Shown piece after piece: positions 33,533-37,745 of a stretch of 37,745 nucleotides of DNA. The notes under the pieces are model-generated. The model was not told where the DNA came from. It made no database searches and worked only from the letters and a program-made list of their open reading frames with translations. The stretch comes from an uncultured Lachnospiraceae bacterium. Its GTDB lineage: Bacteria; Bacillota; Clostridia; Lachnospirales; Lachnospiraceae. Where the stretch lies: positions 1 through 37,745 of the forward strand of contig CANRGO010000014.1 of NCBI GenBank assembly GCA_947630125.1. The letters are read 5' to 3'. The position numbers were made by a program, and so were the translations under genes. Each line of letters starts with the position of its first letter. Within the stretch, counting starts at the first letter, position 1.

Positions 33533-35062
33533 TTATACAAGTGGTGAAACAAAACGTAGAAAAGCTTCCACGATTCGTCCGGTTAAGCCACTTTTTATTT
33601 GATATTCTTTTATTTCTTTACTAAGTTTCATTGTTTTTAAGGCATCTTTCTTCAAATCCATAACAGCCTTACAATGATACATAAATGTCCCACATTCAAA
33701 ATGTAAGTATAGGGAACGATAATCTAAATTGATTGTTCCTACAACAGCAACACGATCATCACTCACAAAACTTTTCGCATGTAAAAATCCAGGTGTATAT
33801 TCATAAATTTTCACACCAGCCTTTAGTAGTGCAGCATAATTTGACCTGGTTAAACGATAGACCATTTTCTTATCAGGAATCGCTGGTGTTACAATTCTGA
33901 TATCAACACCTCGTTTTGCGGCCAAACAAAAAGAACTTTTCATTTCATCATCCAAAATTAAATACGGTGTAAATATATAAACATAGTCTTTGGCTGCATT
34001 GATAATTTCTGTATAAATATTTTCTCCAAGTTTTTCATTATCCAGTGGTGAATCACCAAATGGCTGAACATAGCCGTCACTTTCAAATCGTTCCTTCGTA
34101 TGCGCATAAGGTGAAAACTGAGTGATATCTGCATCTATTGGTTTGAATCCAGCCCAAATTTCTAAAAACATTAAGGTAAAACTCCAGACACCCTCTCCTT
34201 TTAGTTTTACGGCTGTGTCTTTCCAATGACCAAATCTTTTTTTCTGATTAATATATTCATCTGCTAGATTAATCCCACCATTAAATGCGGTATGTCCATC
34301 TATAACCAAGATTTTTCTATGATCTCGATTATTTAAAACCAATGAAAAGAAAGGAAGAAATGGATTGAAAGGCAAACAACGAATCCCAAGAGCTTCCATT
34401 TTTTTATCATAACCCTTAGGTAACAAAAAAATAGAACCTACGTCATCATAAATTAACCTTACATCAACACCCTGTTTTGCCTTTTTTACAAGAATATCCA
34501 AAATTGTATTCCACATATATCCTTCATCAATTATAAAATATTCCAGAAAAATAAAATGCTCAGCGCGCTCTAACTCTTCGAGCATATCTTGAAACATCAC
34601 TTCACCAACAGGGTAATAGGTGGTTAAGGTTTTGTCATAAATTGGAAAATCGCTTTGTTTTAGAATATATTGGCTTATTTGAGCATCTCGTTTATCCATT
34701 TGTTTTAGTTCTTTAATAATATGTAGCTTTTGAATATAATCATTTCGATACATTTGATGTGTTAAATTAAGTTTATTTCGGAGTTTTTTACTAGGTCTTT
34801 TGTCACCAGAAAACAAATAAAAAAGACCACCAAAAATTGGCAACATCAATATCAAAATAATCCAGCTGATTTTGTAAGAAGCATTTTCTTCTTTGTTAAT
34901 CAGATAAAGCACCATACCAATACTGATTAAATTTAAAAGCAAACTCAAATAAACAGAATACTTCGTTAAGACAAGAATCGCATATACAAACCATCCAACC
35001 TGAATTCCAAGAAGAAAAAAAGTGATGAATATACGGCTGATTAATATTTTCAGTAACTTCAC
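33533..35062 (-). CDS. cls: Cardiolipin synthase
   Basis: 509 residues. About three N-terminal hydrophobic segments (10-32, 34-54, 65-84) are followed by two PLD domains with HKD motifs HRKILVID (first) and HAKSFVSD (second), each continuing into the usual GxxN. It joins two phosphatidylglycerols into cardiolipin at the membrane. The start is GTG 35062, nine bases after AGGAGG; the overlapping ATG at 35064 would stop at once (ATGTGA). First gene of a likely operon with punA and cdd; the 140-base upstream gap holds an expanded hairpin. Confidence 0.93.
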   Translation of the reverse strand: MKLLKILISRIFITFFLLGIQVGWFVYAILVLTKYSVYLSLLLNLISIGMVLYLINKEENASYKISWIILILMLPIFGGLFYLFSGDKRPSKKLRNKLNLTHQMYRNDYIQKLHIIKELKQMDKRDAQISQYILKQSDFPIYDKTLTTYYPVGEVMFQDMLEELERAEHFIFLEYFIIDEGYMWNTILDILVKKAKQGVDVRLIYDDVGSIFLLPKGYDKKMEALGIRCLPFNPFLPFFSLVLNNRDHRKILVIDGHTAFNGGINLADEYINQKKRFGHWKDTAVKLKGEGVWSFTLMFLEIWAGFKPIDADITQFSPYAHTKERFESDGYVQPFGDSPLDNEKLGENIYTEIINAAKDYVYIFTPYLILDDEMKSSFCLAAKRGVDIRIVTPAIPDKKMVYRLTRSNYAALLKAGVKIYEYTPGFLHAKSFVSDDRVAVVGTINLDYRSLYLHFECGTFMYHCKAVMDLKKDALKTMKLSKEIKEYQIKSGLTGRIVEAFLRFVSPLV

Positions 35063-35106
35063 ATTCTCTTTCCTCCTGTATCCGAATTCATAATACTAAT
35101 TTAACA

Positions 35107-35188
35107 TAAACGAAAAGAGAAATCCACATGGATTTCTCTTTATCCACATGGATTTCTCTTTATCCACATGGATTTCTCTTTTCGTTTA
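35107..35188. terminator. Hairpin terminator of the nup operon, expanded by tandem repeats
   Basis: Outer arms TAAACGAAAAGAGAAATCCA (35107-35126) and its exact reverse complement (35169-35188) form a 20-bp inverted repeat. Within it, three identical copies of a 20-bp unit (35122-35141, 35142-35161, 35162-35181) raise the loop to 42 bases. Removing two copies gives a simple bidirectional hairpin with a 2-base spacer. It lies just beyond the nupQ stop. Termination is inferred from the hairpin and position. Confidence 0.65.
35122..35181. repeat. Three perfect 20-bp tandem copies with two consensus DnaA boxes
   Basis: Unit ATCCACATGGATTTCTCTTT, three identical copies. Each begins with the palindrome ATCCACATGGAT. 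The two junctions create TTATCCACA at 35140-35148 and 35160-35168, both perfect consensus DnaA boxes in the same orientation, 20 bases apart. The first copy lacks the box because it is preceded by GAA. Confidence 0.9.
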
Positions 35189-35202
35189 TTACAATTCCTT
35201 CC

Positions 35203-36159
35203 CTATCTTTCTTCACGATAATAATTCACTCCAAGACTTGCTGGTAAATTCATGCTTTTACTCTTTTTCATACTACTTACAACAAGAACTAATGCAGTTA
35301 TAACAAAGGGAAGCATATCATAAAACGCATTGGGTAAGTGAATAATATCTTTTGGCGCATAATATTTTAATACACGTAAAGCTCCAAAAATAAAAGAACC
35401 CCAGATAGCATGGGATGGTTTCCAGTTTGCAAAAATAACCAGTGCAACTGCAATCCAGCCAAGACCGTTTACATTATTGCTAATCCAAACGCCACCATTG
35501 ATAATCATAGAACAGTAAGCACCACCAATACCGCAAATAGCTCCTCCAAGTATGATATTAATATATTTTAATTTTGTAACTTGAATTCCTGCAGCATCTG
35601 CAGCCGCTGGATTTTCTCCAATTGCAGAAATATTGAGACCATTTTTCGTCTTATTTAAATAGAACCCGACTATTAAAGCCATTATAACACCTAAATATAC
35701 AAATACATTATGAGAAAACAACAACTTTCCAAGTATAGGAATATCACTCAGAATTGGTATCGTAACAGTTCGCATACTTTCTGTTACATGTTGAGGCAAT
35801 TTCAAAGTACCATCTTCCGATTGATTTAGCATAATAATCCCTATAAAATTAGCCAGTCCAATCCCAAATATGGTGAGTGTTAAACCACATACGTTTTGAT
35901 TTGCCATAAATGTAACAGTTAAAATAGCATATACAAGAGCTGCCAAGCCACCAGCAATACTAGATGCTATCAGTGCAATCAGAAAGCTATCTGTCTGGTA
36001 ACCAAACATAAATCCGGCACAAGCACCTATTGCCATCATTCCTTCTACACCAAGATTCAGATGTCCTGTTTTTTCTGTAATGATCTCACCCAGTGTTCCA
36101 AACAAAAGAGGTGTTCCTGCACCGATTGCAGCAACTAAAAAATTTAAAAACATTTCCAT
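35203..36159 (-). CDS. nupQ: BMP-type nucleoside ABC transporter permease (NupQ-like)
   Basis: 318 residues, eight or more membrane segments. LLFGTLGEIITEKTGHLNLGVEGMMAIGA is the characteristic start of the second permease of the BMP-family importers (B. subtilis NupQ/YufQ), and GENPAAADAAGI is the cytoplasmic loop that contacts the ATPase. Permease partner is NupP, one base upstream; GGGGG precedes the ATG. It ends the transporter operon. Substrate is probably nucleosides, supported by punA and cdd in the next operon. Confidence 0.9.
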   Translation of the reverse strand: MEMFLNFLVAAIGAGTPLLFGTLGEIITEKTGHLNLGVEGMMAIGACAGFMFGYQTDSFLIALIASSIAGGLAALVYAILTVTFMANQNVCGLTLTIFGIGLANFIGIIMLNQSEDGTLKLPQHVTESMRTVTIPILSDIPILGKLLFSHNVFVYLGVIMALIVGFYLNKTKNGLNISAIGENPAAADAAGIQVTKLKYINIILGGAICGIGGAYCSMIINGGVWISNNVNGLGWIAVALVIFANWKPSHAIWGSFIFGALRVLKYYAPKDIIHLPNAFYDMLPFVITALVLVVSSMKKSKSMNLPASLGVNYYREER

Positions 36160-36160
36160 T

Positions 36161-37252
36161 TTATACCCCCTTCTTTTTTGTCAGTTGAAACTGATATCGT
36201 ACAAAAAATTCACAACCTAATATAAAAAATAAAATAATTCCCTGCAATACATCTGAAGAATCTGTAGATAAGCCAAAGGTAGACTGTACAACACTACTTC
36301 CTTTTTCTAAAATGCTAAACAAGAAAGAAACTACTAGAATCATAAAAGGATTTAATTGTGCTAACCATGCAATGATAATCGCTGTAAATCCTACTCCTCC
36401 AGCAACACTTGTTGTTAACGTAATATCTGAACCCGTTGCCTGAATCATACCACCAAGACCACAGATTGCGCCTGAAAAAAACATCGTTCTCAGAATGATT
36501 TTTTTAACATTCATACCTGCATATCTTGCCGTATCCTGGCTTTCACCTACTACACTTATTTCATATCCCTGTTTTGAATACTTAATATAGATAAAAATCA
36601 GTATCACTAAAATGAGTGCGAAAATCCAACCAATCTGTACCCCAAAAAGCTTATCCAAAGCAGCATTTTTGTCAAAACGAGCGATTTTAGGAAACCCTTG
36701 CGATTTTGGATCCATCCATGGACCATCTCTTAAAAAAGATACGATATGTAAAGCAATATAATTTAACATTAGAGTAAATAAGGTTTCATTGGTATTAAAT
36801 TTCACTTTAAAAAAAGCGGGAAGCAAGCCCCATAACCCACCACCTATAAAACCTGCAATCATCATGATCAAAATCAACAATATATGATTAATTCCAGAAA
36901 AAAACAAAGCAAAATACGATGCAAAAATGGCTCCCATAATAATTTGACCTTCAGCACCAATATTCCAAAACTTCATTTTAAATGCCAGGGTTACTCCTAA
37001 TGATGTAATCAGAAGTGGAATCATTATTTTAATAGTAGCCTGAACTGCCATTTCACTACGAAATGCTCCAGATAAAATCGTAGCATATATTTCAATTGGA
37101 TTATGACCAATCACTATAATAAACAATGCTCCGGCTAGTAAAGACAACAGAACAGCCACCATACGGAACACTGCAATTTTACGACTTGTTATTTCCGCTT
37201 TTTTTACAATTCTTACAAGAGGTTCTCTTGTTATCATCTTACTTTGATTCAT
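36161..37252 (-). CDS. nupP: BMP-type nucleoside ABC transporter permease (NupP-like)
   Basis: 363 residues, multi-spanning. A short basic cytoplasmic N-terminus precedes the first membrane helix (about 28-50). LAFKMKFWNIGAEGQIIMGAI and GESQDTARYAGMNVKKI (ATPase-contact loop) are hallmarks of the first permease of this family. Its ATG lies inside the end of the ATPase gene (14-base overlap), with AAGGAGG nine bases before it, so the pair is translationally coupled. Confidence 0.9.
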   Translation of the reverse strand: MNQSKMITREPLVRIVKKAEITSRKIAVFRMVAVLLSLLAGALFIIVIGHNPIEIYATILSGAFRSEMAVQATIKIMIPLLITSLGVTLAFKMKFWNIGAEGQIIMGAIFASYFALFFSGINHILLILIMMIAGFIGGGLWGLLPAFFKVKFNTNETLFTLMLNYIALHIVSFLRDGPWMDPKSQGFPKIARFDKNAALDKLFGVQIGWIFALILVILIFIYIKYSKQGYEISVVGESQDTARYAGMNVKKIILRTMFFSGAICGLGGMIQATGSDITLTTSVAGGVGFTAIIIAWLAQLNPFMILVVSFLFSILEKGSSVVQSTFGLSTDSSDVLQGIILFFILGCEFFVRYQFQLTKKKGV

Positions 37253-37745
37253 CGGACATAACCTCCTTCATATTCTCGCCAGTCATAAGAAGACCAATTT
37301 GCTCCTTGGTTACATTTTTAGCATCTACAATTCCTGTGATTTTACCATGGCAGAGAACTAATATACGGTCTGATAATTCTAACAATACATCAAGGTCTTC
37401 TCCTATAAACATAACAGCAACATTTTTATCTTTCTGCTCATTTAATAAATCATATACTGTATAGGAAGAATGAATATCCAAACCACGTACAGGATATGCC
37501 GTTATGAGTAAATGAGGATTTGACTCGATTTCTCTACCTAACAATACCTTTTGAACATTACCACCACTCATTAACCGTACAGGTGTTTCAATGGATTGAG
37601 TTACAATTCCTAATTTTTTAACTAATTTTTCTGCAAGATCTTTTGCAGGTTTTTTCTTAATAAAAGGACCTTTCCCAACCTTGTAACTTTTTAAAAGCAT
37701 ATTTTCGGTCATTCCCATGCTGGCAACCAAGCCCATTCCAAGACG
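37239..37745 (-). CDS. nupO: BMP-type nucleoside ABC transporter ATP-binding protein, C-terminal fragment
   Basis: Truncated by the right edge; about 168 residues of the second ABC domain are visible and the frame stays open to the last base. It begins in RLGMGLVASMGMTENM, then has the signature LMSGGNVQKVLLGREI, a Walker B region LLITAYPVRGLDI and an H-loop-like GEDLDVLLELSDRI. The degenerate Walker B, without the catalytic Glu, is normal for the second domain of this family. It energises nucleoside import with NupP and NupQ; the BMP lipoprotein gene should lie beyond the edge. Confidence 0.9.
   Translation of the reverse strand, partial: RLGMGLVASMGMTENMLLKSYKVGKGPFIKKKPAKDLAEKLVKKLGIVTQSIETPVRLMSGGNVQKVLLGREIESNPHLLITAYPVRGLDIHSSYTVYDLLNEQKDKNVAVMFIGEDLDVLLELSDRILVLCHGKITGIVDAKNVTKEQIGLLMTGENMKEVMSDESK

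Noticed and set aside
35122..35181. Short regular repeats that might suggest a CRISPR array
   Set aside because: The three units are directly abutting, with no spacers, and sit in a terminator hairpin; no cas gene is present.
37239..37745. Degenerate Walker B in the NupO fragment
   Set aside because: The second ABC domain of this transporter family normally lacks the catalytic Glu.

Overview
The window looks like chromosomal DNA of a low-GC anaerobic Gram-positive bacterium, most likely a gut-type Clostridia member of the Lachnospiraceae sort. This rests on AT-rich sequence, strong AGGAGG-type ribosome binding sites, an oxygen-sensitive class III ribonucleotide reductase, an [FeFe] hydrogenase, a DUF1292 protein, DegV, VanY and YkuD cell-wall enzymes, and a BMP-type nucleoside ABC transporter. 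No rRNA, tRNA, insertion sequence, phage gene or CRISPR array is visible, and the region reads as core genome. No stretch over 300 bases lacks a gene; the longest gaps (about 100-240 bases) hold promoters, dyads and terminators.

Layout, left to right. The start of serC (- strand) leaves at the left edge behind a good promoter. Next, on the - strand, come a membrane-anchored L,D-transpeptidase, then leuB-ilvD-ilvB (branched-chain amino acids) with a promoter carrying a 32-bp dyad, then vanY-tgt-yajC, then a YkgB/lactonase-type beta-propeller. Divergent from the last is a + strand operon: XRE/cupin regulator-potABCD (polyamine uptake) and an RluA-type pseudouridine synthase. This runs tail-to-tail into a - strand pair, a DUF5662 protein and a GlgX-like GH13 protein. 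DUF1292 follows on the + strand and converges on a UvrD-type helicase. The - strand then carries degV, a group B-like [FeFe] hydrogenase, gltX and that helicase.

The right third is nucleotide metabolism, all on the - strand. nrdD-nrdG-dut sits behind a pair of NrdR-box-like sites. A likely long operon cls-punA-cdd-(membrane MutS-like)-rnhA-small membrane protein-HAD phosphatase-WYL regulator follows. At the right edge is a nucleoside ABC transporter (nupO partial, nupP, nupQ). Nucleoside import (Nup), phosphorolysis (PunA), deamination (Cdd), reduction (NrdDG) and dUTP removal (Dut) form one logical salvage-to-dNTP chain.

The items most worth a second look are: (1) the GlgX-like protein, which has lost every GH13 catalytic carboxylate while keeping the family's surrounding sequence, and which is translationally coupled to a DUF5662 protein; (2) a hairpin terminator at 35107-35188 expanded by a perfect 20-bp triplication that contains two perfect consensus DnaA boxes; (3) the 32-bp spaced NrdR-type sites; (4) a membrane-tethered MutS-like ATPase; (5) large dyads at the leuB and XRE-pot promoters; and (6) two convergent gene pairs whose coding ends overlap, with terminator-like hairpins lying inside the opposite gene.
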